From NCBI RefSeq assembly GCF_018614135.1, contig NZ_JAGGOW010000041.1, forward strand, positions 1-64,000: a stretch of DNA of 64,000 bases, read 5' to 3'. The notes under the pieces are model-generated. The model worked only from the letters and a program-made list of their open reading frames with translations. It made no database searches and was not told the DNA's origin. A program made the position numbers and the translations under genes. This DNA comes from Streptomyces sp. ISL-66 (GTDB lineage: Bacteria; Actinomycetota; Actinomycetes; Streptomycetales; Streptomycetaceae). Each line of letters begins with the position of its first letter. Position 1 is the first letter of the stretch. Positions 1 through 7,646 of this stretch are shown here, piece after piece.

Positions 1-166
1 CAGCACCGGCACACGCCAGCACGATGCGGGCCCGCAAGGCCACTGCCTGCGCAGATGACGCCCTGCGGACCCAGCGCTCCAACACCACACGCTCATCAGG
101 CGACAACAACAACGGTTCCAACTTCGGACCTCGACGAGGCACCGGAACATCCGCAGAAGCAGTCAT
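1..166 (-). mobile_element. IS630-type transposase, 5' end only (runs off window start)
   Basis: Reading the minus strand from an ATG at 166 gives 55 codons open to the window edge. The product begins MTASADVPVPRRGPK, followed by a helix-turn-helix-like stretch with LLLSPDERVVLERWVRR and AQAVALRARIVLACAGA. This is the usual N-terminus of IS630-family transposases: a DNA-binding domain ahead of the DDE catalytic core, which would lie outside the window. The 85 bp upstream of the ATG (167-250) carry the motif agtactccagccgtagatcg, possibly part of the element's terminal inverted repeat, but the other end is not visible. It cannot be judged whether the element is intact. Confidence 0.75.
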
Positions 167-250
167 ACACAAACTAACGACGGATCTCCGGCGCAGGACA
201 CTAGTACTCCAGCCGTAGATCGTGATGATCTAGATCGGTATCGTCGCCGT

Positions 251-766
251 ATGCCTGAACTGATCGCGCCCACCACCCGCCTACACTCCGCCTGGCTTCT
301 GGCGCGTGACGAGTGGGGTCCCGGCTTTCACGAGGACGGATTCGGGCTGGGGCCGTCCGACGAGGTCGACTCGCCGGACGGGTTCGCGACCTGGGTGGCG
401 CGGTTGACTGAGGAGTCGGGCCCGAAAGCGGTGGAGTCTGGGCGGGGTTGTACGTACCGCTGGATCGTCGAGTGCGACCGGGTGCACGGCGGGATCGCGC
501 TGCGGCACGGGCTCAACGACTACGTGCTGCAGTTCGGCCACATTGGGTACGGCATCCGGCCGTCTTCACGTCGGCGTGGGCTGGCCACCTGGGCACTGGG
601 CCGGATACTCGACGAGGCGCGGGCGCTCGGCCTGGACCAGGTACTGATCGTCTGCGAAGTCGACAACCCGGCCTCGGTGAAGACGATCGAGCACCACGGT
701 GGAGTCTTCGAAGGCGTACGGGAGACCGAACATGGCCCCGTACGGCGCTACTGGATCAAGATCTAG
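251..766 (+). CDS. GNAT family N-acetyltransferase
   Basis: The 171-residue product has the GNAT fold signature. A beta4 segment (FGHIGYGIRP) leads into the acetyl-CoA pyrophosphate-binding loop SSRRRGLATWAL at about residues 103-114, followed by the motif-B region NPASVKTIEHHGG. Such enzymes move the acetyl group of acetyl-CoA to an amine of a small molecule or protein; the acceptor cannot be inferred. The ATG at 251 has no clear Shine-Dalgarno, so a leaderless transcript is possible. The gene stands alone between the IS630-type fragment and the SUKH gene, in a patch that looks horizontally accumulated. Fold assignment is confident, substrate unknown. Confidence 0.8.
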   Translation: MPELIAPTTRLHSAWLLARDEWGPGFHEDGFGLGPSDEVDSPDGFATWVARLTEESGPKAVESGRGCTYRWIVECDRVHGGIALRHGLNDYVLQFGHIGYGIRPSSRRRGLATWALGRILDEARALGLDQVLIVCEVDNPASVKTIEHHGGVFEGVRETEHGPVRRYWIKI

Positions 767-804
767 TCCGCTATCTCGCCGGCGGGGGCTGACCCGAAGA
801 TCAG

Positions 805-825
805 GTACGGCCACCACTGATCATC
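805..825. repeat. Copy A of a 21-bp dispersed repeat
   Basis: The sequence gtacggccacc-NN-tgatcatc occurs here and again at 1895-1915, with 19 of 21 positions identical. The two copies bracket the SUKH gene and the second lies just before the IS701-type remnant, so they may be traces of one mobile or recombining sequence. Confidence 0.55.
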
Positions 826-948
826 AGTGCGTGAAGACAGAAAATCATGTGGTGGCCGCAGGTCACAGCGTAATGCCTGCACTCTGGCAGGTGGCGTTCG
901 ATGGCCTGATGCGCCGCATTGTCAGTGCGGTGCGCTTCACTGTCCGCC

Positions 949-1755
949 ATGGAGCTCACGCAAGCGGCCGTCAACGACCTATTGGCCCGACTCGGCCCGG
1001 GGGACGGCTATATGTACCTGCCCGGCGATCTGGACCCGCAGGACCTGACCGACCTACTCGCAGGCAGGTATGGCGTCCCGCGCACCCTCGTCCTCGATGG
1101 CTTCACCGATCCGACGGTCGACGATTCTAGGGGCGCGGCTCTCCTCGTCCCCTTCGAGGACCGCGCCGTGACGCTACGGGCGTGGGCGTACGGGGATCAG
1201 TGGGTCGGCACGGGGACGGCGCGGGACGCCGAAGGGACCGAGCGGTCGGTGCTGGTAATCGCTGGCAGAGAGGTGCCCGAGCCCTTGGGTGTCGCTCCGG
1301 ACGAGGACGAGGACGAGAGCGAGGACATCGACTGGATGGAGCGGCTCAGACTGATCACCGGCTGGACACAGTCCGACCAGCGGCCGGACATGGACTGGGC
1401 GGAGATGGAGTCCCGCCTGGGCACCGCGCTGCCGAGCGACTACAAGCGCATGGTCGAGACGTTCGGCAAGGGCGCCTTCGACGGATTCCTGGACCTGAAC
1501 CAGGAGCCGTGGACGGACCTCAGGGAGGACGGCCTGCTCATCTGGGCAGGCACGGAGCACGAGAACCTGTATTGTTGGAGGGCCGACGGCGACGACCCCG
1601 ACCGCTGGCCTGTCGTGGTCCGGTCCTTCGACGGTGAGGACGTCCCCTTCGACTGCCAAGCCGCTGAGTTCGTCTGCCGCATCCTCATCGACCCGCACCA
1701 CCCGTTCACGATGGCCCGCTTTTTCGACACTCACTGGTTCATGAACTACGGGTAG
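949..1755 (+). CDS. SMI1/KNR4 (SUKH) domain protein
   Basis: The 268-residue product has a C-terminal SUKH domain: the motif around WAEMESRLGTALPSDYKRMV and FGKGAFDGFLDLN near residues 147-185, then the beta-rich LLIWAGTEHENLYCW. The first ~110 residues form a separate beta-rich region of unknown function, and an acidic linker (DEDEDESEDID) joins the two. The ATG at 949 is preferred over the in-frame ATG at 919 because the extra ten residues are low-complexity. Bacterial SUKH proteins are often immunity proteins against contact-dependent or polymorphic toxins, but no toxin gene lies next to this one. Its position among transposon remnants suggests acquisition as an orphan immunity gene. The specific target is unknown. 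Confidence 0.75.
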   Translation: MELTQAAVNDLLARLGPGDGYMYLPGDLDPQDLTDLLAGRYGVPRTLVLDGFTDPTVDDSRGAALLVPFEDRAVTLRAWAYGDQWVGTGTARDAEGTERSVLVIAGREVPEPLGVAPDEDEDESEDIDWMERLRLITGWTQSDQRPDMDWAEMESRLGTALPSDYKRMVETFGKGAFDGFLDLNQEPWTDLREDGLLIWAGTEHENLYCWRADGDDPDRWPVVVRSFDGEDVPFDCQAAEFVCRILIDPHHPFTMARFFDTHWFMNYG

Positions 1756-1894
1756 AGCGGCTGACCGAACCCTGCCGCCGAAGGCATCCACAGCGCGGTT
1801 GGCGGTGCCTTGGGGGAAACAGGACAGAAGCACTCGCCCGCCACGGCGGACTCGCCAGATCGTGATCTTGCTGGTGGGGTCGATGTGGGAACGC

Positions 1895-1915
1895 GTACGG
1901 CCACCGTTGATCATC
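1895..1915. repeat. Copy B of the 21-bp dispersed repeat
   Basis: This matches 805-825 except at two central positions. It lies immediately upstream of the truncated IS701-type transposase. It is preceded by agatcgtgatct (1857-1868), which resembles the gatcgtgat near 217 beside the IS630-type fragment. Confidence 0.55.
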
Positions 1916-1916
1916 G

Positions 1917-2986
1917 AACGGGGGGCTGGTGCTCGGACTGCTGTCGGACCTGCCGCGCAAGAACTGATGGTCGATCGCCGACTGGGCCGGGGAAGCGACT
2001 CCGCACGGCATGCAGCATCTGCTGTGCCGGGCCTCCTGGGACGCCGACGCGGTACGTGACGACGTCCGCGATTACGTGGTGGATCAGCTGCACGATGACC
2101 AAGCACTCCTCGTAGTCGACGAGACCGGCGACCTGAAGAAGGGCACCCACACCGTCGGTGTCCAGCGCCAGTACACCGGCACGCCGGGAGGATCGAAAAC
2201 GCCCAGGTCGCGGTCTACCTTGCCTACGCGGGACTGCGCGGGCACGCGGCGGTAGATCGGGAGTTGCACATCCCGCGCTCGTGGACGCGTGACCGGGACC
2301 GCTGCCGGACCGCGGGTCTGGGCGAGGACACCGTCTTCGCGACCAAGCCGGAACTGGCCGCCCGCATGATCGGCCGGTTCCTGGACGCTGGGCACGGCGT
2401 GGGCTGGGTCGCCGGCGACGAGGTCTATGGCGGCAACCCGAAGTTGCGGTCCGCGCTGGAAGAACGCACGGTCGGCTACGTGCTCGCCATCGCCTGCTCA
2501 GCCGAGGTTGCAACCGGTGCGGGGAAGTTCCCCGCGGATGCCCTAGCCGCGAAGGTGCCAAAGCGGGCCTGGCAGAAGCTGTCGGCAGGGGCCGGCGCCA
2601 AGGGTTACCGCTTCTACGACTGGGCTGTTATCGACCTGGTCGAGCCCCGGCCCGGCAGTCACCAGCTGCTGGTCCGCCGCAACCGCACCACCGGTGAACT
2701 CGCCTACTACCGCTGCTTCTCGCCCACCCTGATGCCCCTGGCCACGCTGGTCCGCGTTGCTGGATCGCGGTGGCGGGTGGAAGAGACCTTCCCATCCGGA
2801 AAGGGCCTGGCCGGACTGGACGAGCACCAGGTCCGTCGCTTCACCTCATGGTCTCGCTGGGCCACCCTGGCCATGCTCGCCCACGCCTTCCTCGCCGTGG
2901 TTCGCGCCGACGAACACGTCCGCAGTCCCGCTCCGGACGAGCTGATCCCACTCACTTGGTCTTCTCGGGCGCCCGTCGGCGATTGA
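1917..2986 (+). pseudogene. IS701-type transposase remnant (nonsense codon, frameshift, truncated ends)
   Basis: The translation matches IS701-family transposases. LGLLSDLPRKN is followed by a TGA at 1965-1967, where family members usually have a Cys or similar residue before W. Reading then continues WSIADWAGEATPHGMQHLL, and LLVVDETGDLKKG carries a catalytic Asp. Near 2181-2184 one G appears to be missing (acgccgggagg where acggccgggagg is expected), moving the rest to another frame. That frame holds AGDEVYGGNPKL, RWRVEETFPSGKGLAGLDEHQVRR and the C-terminal helices. The N-terminal ~50 residues are absent and the end after DELIPLT diverges from the family. With at least two inactivating lesions it cannot encode active transposase. 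Confidence 0.85.
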
Positions 2987-2989
2987 CGG

Positions 2990-3022
2990 ATATCTGTCGG
3001 TGATCTGTCGGTGATCTGTCGG
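2990..3022. repeat. Three tandem 11-bp repeats
   Basis: The unit tgatctgtcgg occurs at 3001-3011 and 3012-3022, with a one-mismatch copy (atatctgtcgg) at 2990-3000. It starts just past the stop of the transposase remnant and may be replication slippage or a trace of the element boundary. Confidence 0.7.
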
Positions 3023-3126
3023 CAGGTTCCGCGACCTTGAGATGAAGACGTGGTCGCCGGCGTCCCTGAGTGCGCTGGCCCGCCCGCGAGACCTGTGCAG
3101 GGCACCCGAAGCAAGGGAGAGTCGTC

Positions 3127-3543
3127 GTGGATCAGTCGCTTGTGGAGCGTATGCGGGAGTACCTGAACGCCGGTCTGGCGATGGACGTGGAAGCCCTGGA
3201 TGCCCTGTACGACCCGGACTTCGAGAACATCCGGTGCGACGAGGCCGGCCAGGTGGTGACCTTGACGAAGGGCGAGTTCATGGCGCGCTTCCGCGCCCTG
3301 CGGGACCAGGGCCAGAGGGTGGGTGAGACGGTCGATGACGTCCGGTTCCTGGCCACCACGGTGTACGGCGACCAGGGATCGATCGTCATGCACCGACTCG
3401 AGGACGGGGTCCCGGCGCGCTACAACTTCGTCTGGCACCGGGAGGGCAGCCGTTGGGCCACTCTCGTGCGCGAGTTCACCTTCGAAAGGGACATCACCCC
3501 CCTGATCCAAATGGTGCAAGCCGCCCGCGGCGCATCCGCCTGA
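3127..3543 (+). CDS. SnoaL/NTF2-like protein, function unknown
   Basis: The GTG at 3127 is chosen because an agggag Shine-Dalgarno sits about 8 nt upstream; the longer in-frame opening from 3070 has no such site and is low-complexity. The 138-residue product begins VDQSLVERMREYLNAGLAMDVEALDALYDPDF, typical of the cone-shaped NTF2/SnoaL fold (helix, then 'Y-x-x-D-x-x-F'). An aromatic strand follows (RYNFVWHREGSRW) near the C-terminus. Such proteins are small enzymes or ligand binders; no catalytic residue set points to a reaction. It is a single-gene unit convergent with the next gene. Confidence 0.55.
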   Translation: MDQSLVERMREYLNAGLAMDVEALDALYDPDFENIRCDEAGQVVTLTKGEFMARFRALRDQGQRVGETVDDVRFLATTVYGDQGSIVMHRLEDGVPARYNFVWHREGSRWATLVREFTFERDITPLIQMVQAARGASA

Positions 3544-3620
3544 CCAACGCGCCCCTTCCGTGAACCCGCGTCACTGGGAAACACCACGCTCCCACTGCCG
3601 CAAGCCCGTGGCCCTGGGCG

Positions 3621-4085
3621 TCAGTTGCGGGCGCTGCGAGCGAGCCAGGGGGTCAGCGTGACGGACGCGATCAGTTCCTGGTACGTCTCGTCACCGGGCA
3701 CCGGCACGACGAGCCACTGGCCCGGAGGGAAGAACCGGCCCTTCGTGAAGGCCAGGCCGCCGTAGACGGACCGGAGAAAGGCAGGAACGGAGTCCTTGGG
3801 CACATCCTGGAACTCGACGCCGTCCACCGTGATCTTCGCGTCGTCCTCGGGGAAGATCCTGACGCTCACCTCCGGGGCACCGGCCAGTTCGACGAACGCC
3901 TCGTGTGGCAGCGAGCCGTCGGGATCCACCGTCACGAAGGCGCCGGCCGAGGTGCGGCGCGACGTCTGGTCCGCGCCGATGTCCTCGGTGACGGTCATCG
4001 TCAGGCGGTACTCGTCGGCGAGGGCGCGTACCGCGCTCACCGCGGCCTCTGTGGTCAACAGACGGGGATGATCCATGATCGGCAT
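3621..4085 (-). CDS. Hypothetical protein (154 aa)
   Basis: This is a soluble acidic protein starting MPIMDHPRLL; the second Met, nine bases downstream, is an equally possible start. It has a helical N-terminal part (TTEAAVSAVRALADEYRLTM) and a beta-rich middle with FVTVDPDGSLPHEAFVEL and VSVRIFPEDDAKITVDGVEF. The end is a helix containing PGDETYQELIASVTLTPWL. There is no signal peptide or membrane segment. Codon usage is typical of the host. I do not recognise a family and no operon partner is close enough to suggest a role. Confidence 0.5.
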   Translation of the reverse strand: MPIMDHPRLLTTEAAVSAVRALADEYRLTMTVTEDIGADQTSRRTSAGAFVTVDPDGSLPHEAFVELAGAPEVSVRIFPEDDAKITVDGVEFQDVPKDSVPAFLRSVYGGLAFTKGRFFPPGQWLVVPVPGDETYQELIASVTLTPWLARSARN

Positions 4086-4195
4086 TCTGCCTCACGGAGG
4101 CGGACGGGGACCGGATAAAGGGGGGTTGCCAGCCCCCAGTGCAGGCGAGGCCCGCCTGGCGTGGCGCTCGCCGTGCTCTCGCTCTCGCCCTCGCG

Positions 4196-4567
4196 TCAGA
4201 CGGCCGGGCGCCGGCCGGTGCCGAGAAACCGCGTGACGGAGGAGTCGAGGAGGTTGCCGAACTCCTCCGGGGAGGCGATCCGAGGACATTCGGTGACGAG
4301 CTCCTCGTCGGTCAGTGCGTCGAGGTCCGCCCAGCCGCCTCTGTACAGGACGAGTTGCAGCTCGCGCCAACCGTCGGCGCCCCGGATGCGTACGCCGATC
4401 GAACACGGGTCGGCAATGAGGGCCCGGTGGGTCTCCAGCCTCTGAGGCCAGGGCGCGGCCTGGTCCAGCCACGTGACCGGCCCCGGCTCGAGTCCGGACT
4501 CCGTCCAGGCGGGAAGGCGTGCGGTGATCTCGGCGACCGCCTGATCGAGGTCGATGACGTGGTCCAT
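4196..4567 (-). CDS. Hypothetical protein (about 123 aa)
   Basis: The ATG at 4567 gives a product starting MDHVIDLDQAVAEITARLPAW, with GVRIRGADGWRELQLVLY and GWADLDALTDEELVTECPRI; it is acidic and soluble. The frame stays open upstream to about 4798. That extension includes plausible protein (MVWREKLPFPAGKARAADAI, from 4771) but also a run encoded by three copies of the decamer cggccgccgt near 4629-4661. The true start is therefore uncertain, and the upstream part may be a remnant of another gene. No Shine-Dalgarno clearly decides it. Function not recognised. Confidence 0.45.
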   Translation of the reverse strand: MDHVIDLDQAVAEITARLPAWTESGLEPGPVTWLDQAAPWPQRLETHRALIADPCSIGVRIRGADGWRELQLVLYRGGWADLDALTDEELVTECPRIASPEEFGNLLDSSVTRFLGTGRRPAV

Positions 4568-4786
4568 GGAGCGATCTTCGCTCAGCGGAGCCCGACCGCG
4601 AAGCGCGGATCGAGAACCTCGTCCCGAGGCCGGTCGGCCGCCGTCGGCCGCCGTCGGCCGGATCGCCCTGCCTCCACCTGACGAAGGGTCGTCGTCTGCC
4701 GCCAACCGCTCGATCGCGTCGGCCGCCCGGGCCTTCCCGGCCGGGAACGGCAGCTTCTCCCGCCACACCATCCGCGAGACGTCGGC

Positions 4787-4824
4787 GTGCGGGCCCACGT
4801 CCCGCCGGGGACGTGGGCCCGCAC
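4787..4824. terminator. Strong hairpin terminator, 17-bp perfect stem
   Basis: The arms 4787-4803 and 4808-4824 are exact inverted repeats (gtgcgggcccacgtccc) with a 4-base loop. It lies 37 bp past the rpsN stop on the minus strand and probably ends the rpmB-rpsN transcript. Confidence 0.8.
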
Positions 4825-4860
4825 TCTCGACGGATACCCCGGTTCGCCTGGTTTCAGCCG

Positions 4861-5166
4861 CTACCAGGACGACTTGGTGACTCCCGGGAGGAATCCGGCG
4901 TGTGCCTGCTCCCGCATCCGGACGCGTGAGAGTCCGAACTTGCGGAGGTGTCCGCGGGGTCGGCCGTCCACGGCGTCCCGGTTGCGGATCCGGGTCGCGC
5001 TGGCGTCGCGGGGCTGTGCTCGCAGCTCCGCGGATGCGGCGCGGCGCTCGGCCTCCGTCGAGGAGGGCCGTCGCGCGGTCTCCTTGAGTTCGGCGCGCCG
5101 GGCGGCGTACCGCTCGACGATCGCCTTGCGCTTCTCGTTCTGCGCGATCTTGCTCTTCTTCGCCAT
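4861..5166 (-). CDS. rpsN: 30S ribosomal protein S14, zinc-independent paralogue
   Basis: The 101-residue product begins [20 protein letters not shown] and ends with the S14 signature ([20 protein letters not shown]). It lacks the CxxC...CxxC zinc ribbon of the short S14 form, so it is the zinc-free long type (about 101 aa against 61 for the zinc type). It replaces the zinc-binding S14 in the 30S subunit when zinc is scarce, sparing the metal. Its ATG overlaps the rpmB stop by one base (TGATG), so the two are probably translationally coupled. The pair reads leftwards from the Zur-controlled divergent promoter and ends at the 4787-4824 hairpin. Confidence 0.95.
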   Translation of the reverse strand: MAKKSKIAQNEKRKAIVERYAARRAELKETARRPSSTEAERRAASAELRAQPRDASATRIRNRDAVDGRPRGHLRKFGLSRVRMREQAHAGFLPGVTKSSW

Positions 5167-5402
5167 CAGACCTTCACTCCACGGGCGCGGATCCGGGCCA
5201 CGGCCGCCTCGACGCCGATCAGGTCGACGGTCTTGATCGCCTTCGCGCTCAGGGTCAGGCGGACGTGGCGGCCCTCGCCGGCCAGCCAGTAGCGCTTGCG
5301 CTGGATGTTGGGGTCGAAGCGGCGGGCGGTGCGCCGGTGCGAGTGGGAGATGGCGTTGCCGAAGCCCGGCTTGGCGCCGGTCAGTTGGCAGTGGGCGGAC
5401 AA
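5166..5402 (-). CDS. rpmB: 50S ribosomal protein L28, alternative paralogue
   Basis: The start is TTG at 5402, giving [20 protein letters not shown], the usual N-terminus of the ~78-residue L28. No ATG or GTG nearby gives this beginning. An agagagg Shine-Dalgarno lies about 11 nt upstream. The product continues with [19 protein letters not shown] and ends [11 protein letters not shown]. It is the first gene of the leftward rpmB-rpsN unit. Streptomyces carry such alternative L28 copies in Zur regulons alongside zinc-free S14, L33 and L31. The TTG start may keep its output low. Confidence 0.92.
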   Translation of the reverse strand: MSAHCQLTGAKPGFGNAISHSHRRTARRFDPNIQRKRYWLAGEGRHVRLTLSAKAIKTVDLIGVEAAVARIRARGVKV

Positions 5403-5438
5403 GGTGTTACCTGCCTCTCTCTGAGCCGAAACTGTTAT

Positions 5439-5453
5439 TGGAAATGATTTCCA
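5439..5453. promoter_or_regulatory. Zur operator (zinc-responsive repressor box)
   Basis: The sequence tggaaatgatttcca is a palindrome broken only at its centre and matches the actinomycete Zur box type (tgaaaatgattttca). It lies between the divergent rpmB-rpsN and rpmG-rpmE2-cobW units, where zinc-loaded Zur would shut off both directions. Confidence 0.88.
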
Positions 5454-5459
5454 TTCCCG

Positions 5460-5465
5460 TATAGT
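5460..5465 (+). promoter_or_regulatory. -10 element of rpmG; transcript probably leaderless
   Basis: TATAGT at 5460-5465 is a near-consensus -10 box in very GC-rich surroundings. Its expected transcription start, 6-7 bases further on, falls at the rpmG ATG (5472), and no Shine-Dalgarno precedes that ATG. The Zur box lies just upstream, in the spacer/-35 zone. Confidence 0.55.
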
Positions 5466-5471
5466 AGCGGC

Positions 5472-5636
5472 ATGGCACGCAACGAAGTACGCCCGATCGT
5501 CAAGCTCCGCTCCACCGCGGGCACCGGATACACCTACGTCACCCGCAAGAACCGCCGGAACGACCCGGACCGCATGGTGCTCCGCAAGTTCGACCCGGTG
5601 GTGCGTCGGCACGTCGACTTCCGTGAAGAACGCTGA
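5472..5636 (+). CDS. rpmG: 50S ribosomal protein L33, zinc-independent paralogue
   Basis: This 54-residue protein begins [20 protein letters not shown], contains [20 protein letters not shown] and ends HVDFREER. It is L33 without the CxxC pairs of the zinc-binding form. It is the first gene of the rightward Zur-controlled unit, 18 bp after the Zur box, with a TATAGT -10 element so close that the message may start at the ATG. rpmE2 follows 27 bp downstream. It replaces zinc-binding L33 on ribosomes under zinc limitation. Confidence 0.95.
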   Translation: MARNEVRPIVKLRSTAGTGYTYVTRKNRRNDPDRMVLRKFDPVVRRHVDFREER

Positions 5637-5663
5637 CCCGCTCCCCTGCCTGAAGGACACCCC

Positions 5664-5912
5664 ATGAAGCACGGAATCCACCCCGCCTACGGCCCCGTCG
5701 TCTTCCGCGACAAGGCCGCCGACTTCGCCTTCCTCACCCGGTCCACGGCAACCAGCCAGAAGACCGTCGACTGGGAGGACGGCAACACCTACCCCGTCAT
5801 CGACGTCGAGATCTCCTCCCAGAGCCACCCCTTCTACACGGGCACCGCCCGCGTCCTGGACACCGCCGGCCGCGTCGAGCGCTTCGAGCGCCGCTACGGG
5901 AGCAAGCCGTGA
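5664..5912 (+). CDS. rpmE2: 50S ribosomal protein L31 type B
   Basis: The 82-residue product [20 protein letters not shown]... with [20 protein letters not shown] and VERFERRYG is the type B L31. It lacks the CxxC zinc motif of type A L31 and takes its place when zinc is low. A gaaggac Shine-Dalgarno precedes the ATG. The stop overlaps the start of the next gene by four bases (GTGA), so the CobW-like protein is probably co-translated. The neighbouring S14, L28 and L33 paralogues and the Zur box leave little doubt about its regulation. Confidence 0.95.
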   Translation: MKHGIHPAYGPVVFRDKAADFAFLTRSTATSQKTVDWEDGNTYPVIDVEISSQSHPFYTGTARVLDTAGRVERFERRYGSKP

Positions 5913-7051
5913 CCCTGCCCGTCGTCATCGTCGGAGGGCTCCACTCCGACGCCCGCAAAGAGGTCGTGGACCGGCTGCTGCGCACCGTGCCCGGAAGCGT
6001 CGCCCTCCACCACGACCTGGCCACCGCGCCGACGGGCACGGTGCGGCGCCTGGTGCGCGACGCTTCCGGCGAGCTGTCCCGCGGCGAGACTCCCCTCTTG
6101 AACGACTGTGCCTGCTGCGCACTGCGCGAGGACCTGGTCCCCGAGCTGGAACGGCTGGCCGACGGCGGCCTGACCCGGCTCGCGGTGGTCGAGCTGTGGG
6201 ACTCCGTCGAGCCCAAGGCGATGGCCGAGGTCGTGGTCGCTCACGGAGCCGGCGTACTCGATCTCACGGGCGTGATCACGGCGGTCGACCCGGCTCTGGT
6301 GCTCCCCTACCTGGTCAACGGCGACGACCTGGCGGAAACGGGCCTCGCCGCGGCCGCCGCCGACCGGCGGACGGTCGGGGACACCTGGGCGCGGCAGTTG
6401 GAGTACGCCTCCGTACTGGCCCTCGTCGACGGGGAGGGTGCGGACGCGCAGGACCGGGCCCTCCTGGCCCAGCTCCATCCGACCGCCCGTCAGGTGTCCG
6501 CCGCATCCGGCGCGCTCGCGCAGCTGACCTTCGCCGGTTTCGACGTGGAAGCGGCCGCCGCCGCCCAGCACCCGGCATGCGCCCTGCTGCCGCAGGAAGC
6601 CGACGAAGCGGGGGTCGCCACCTTCGTCTGGCGCCGCCACCGCCCCTTCCACCCCGAACGCCTCTACGCGGCCTTGGAGGACCTCTGCTGCGCCGCAGCC
6701 CGCAGCCGCGGCCGCTTCTGGCTCGCCGACCGCCCCGACACCCTGCTGGCCTGGGACGCGGCGGGCGGCGCCCTGTGCGTCGAGAACGCCGGCCCGTGGC
6801 TCGCCTCGCTGCCGGACGCCGCCTGGGAGATGGTGCCGCCGGTGCGCAGGGCGGCGGCCTCGCTGGACTGGCACCCCGAGCACGGCGACTGCTGCCAGCA
6901 CCTCGTCTTCACCTCACCCGGCCTCGACCGGCACGGCCTGACCCGGCTCCTCGAGTCCTGCCTGCTCACCGATGACGAATACACGGCGGGGCGGGCGGCC
7001 TGGAAGGCACTTCCCGCCGCCTTCGACGTACTCCTCGACCCCGTCTCCTGA
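5909..7051 (+). CDS. CobW/ZigA-type zinc chaperone-like protein with degenerate P-loop
   Basis: The 380-residue product follows the COG0523 plan: an N-terminal G-domain, the CxCC metal motif [11 protein letters not shown] (Cys67, Cys69, Cys70), [15 protein letters not shown], and a C-terminal region with [18 protein letters not shown]0523 GTPases are thought to deliver zinc to client enzymes under starvation. The Walker A segment reads [15 protein letters not shown] where the family has GxxGxGKT, so nucleotide binding by the usual P-loop is doubtful. Close relatives from memory share this variation, suggesting a subfamily trait rather than damage. It overlaps rpmE2 by 4 bp and shares the Zur-controlled transcript. 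Confidence 0.85.
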   Translation: MTLPVVIVGGLHSDARKEVVDRLLRTVPGSVALHHDLATAPTGTVRRLVRDASGELSRGETPLLNDCACCALREDLVPELERLADGGLTRLAVVELWDSVEPKAMAEVVVAHGAGVLDLTGVITAVDPALVLPYLVNGDDLAETGLAAAAADRRTVGDTWARQLEYASVLALVDGEGADAQDRALLAQLHPTARQVSAASGALAQLTFAGFDVEAAAAAQHPACALLPQEADEAGVATFVWRRHRPFHPERLYAALEDLCCAAARSRGRFWLADRPDTLLAWDAAGGALCVENAGPWLASLPDAAWEMVPPVRRAAASLDWHPEHGDCCQHLVFTSPGLDRHGLTRLLESCLLTDDEYTAGRAAWKALPAAFDVLLDPVS

Positions 7052-7199
7052 CCACCGGGGCCGGCCCGGCACGGGTACGGCCCCGTCGATCGACACCACA
7101 ACCACGAAGTAGGGGCTCGGGCCGGCCGTCCCGGTAGCCCGTGACGAGGAGCCGGTGGTACGCGGGGGCGGCCTACGGGTGTCCGGGACGGCTCCCGCG

Positions 7200-7643
7200 T
7201 CACACCGAGCGGTGCGGGTCCGCGCGGGTGAAGGAGCCTCCGACGTAGCGGGCGTCCGGGTGGTCCGGGTCGAGGGGGCCGTGGGTGGCGAGGAGGGCCT
7301 CGGCGTAGGCCTCGGCGTCGTCCTGCGGGTCGTAGCCGAGGGCCCGCGCGGAGGCGAGGTCCCACCAGGCACGGGTGTTGGCGCTGATGCCGTTGACGAC
7401 GGTGTGGCCCACGTCGGGCGCGGTGAGGGCGGCGTGCACGAGGCGGGCGCAGTCGGCCGGGCTCAGCCAGGTGGCGAGCATGCGGACCGAGCGCGGCTCG
7501 GCGAAGCAGGAGCCGATGCGCAGGGAGACGGTCTCCACCCCGTACTTGTCGGCGTAGAGCGAGGCCAGGTTCTCGCCGAAGGCCTTGGAGAGCCCGTAGT
7601 ACGTGTCCGGGCGGGCCGGGACCGTGCTGTCGATCCGGGCCCC
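7200..7643 (-). pseudogene. Uronate dehydrogenase (NAD-dependent epimerase/dehydratase family), N-terminus missing
   Basis: Only the C-terminal ~147 codons remain. They contain the catalytic YxxxK motif in DTYYGLSKAFGENLASLY, then RIGSCF, ATWLSPADCARL and the SANTRAWWD segment, all in the arrangement of uronate dehydrogenases. These oxidise galacturonate or glucuronate to the aldarolactone using NAD. The Rossmann GxxGxxG region that should precede is gone: at about 7640-7647 the homology stops and, on the opposite strand, a GH5 glycosidase lacking its own 5' part begins. With no NAD-binding half and no start site it cannot work. A deletion or inversion is the simplest explanation; an assembly join is possible. 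Confidence 0.82.
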
Positions 7644-7646
7644 ACC

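Noticed and set aside
4568..4798. N-terminal 77 codons of the 4196 frame as part of the protein
   Set aside because: The stretch includes a decamer tandem repeat and lacks a ribosome site. It was left out, although a remnant of another gene there remains possible.
7155..7646. N-terminal extension of the GH5 fragment to 417 codons
   Set aside because: These codons are the antisense of the uronate dehydrogenase remnant. GH5 similarity starts only at about 7647.
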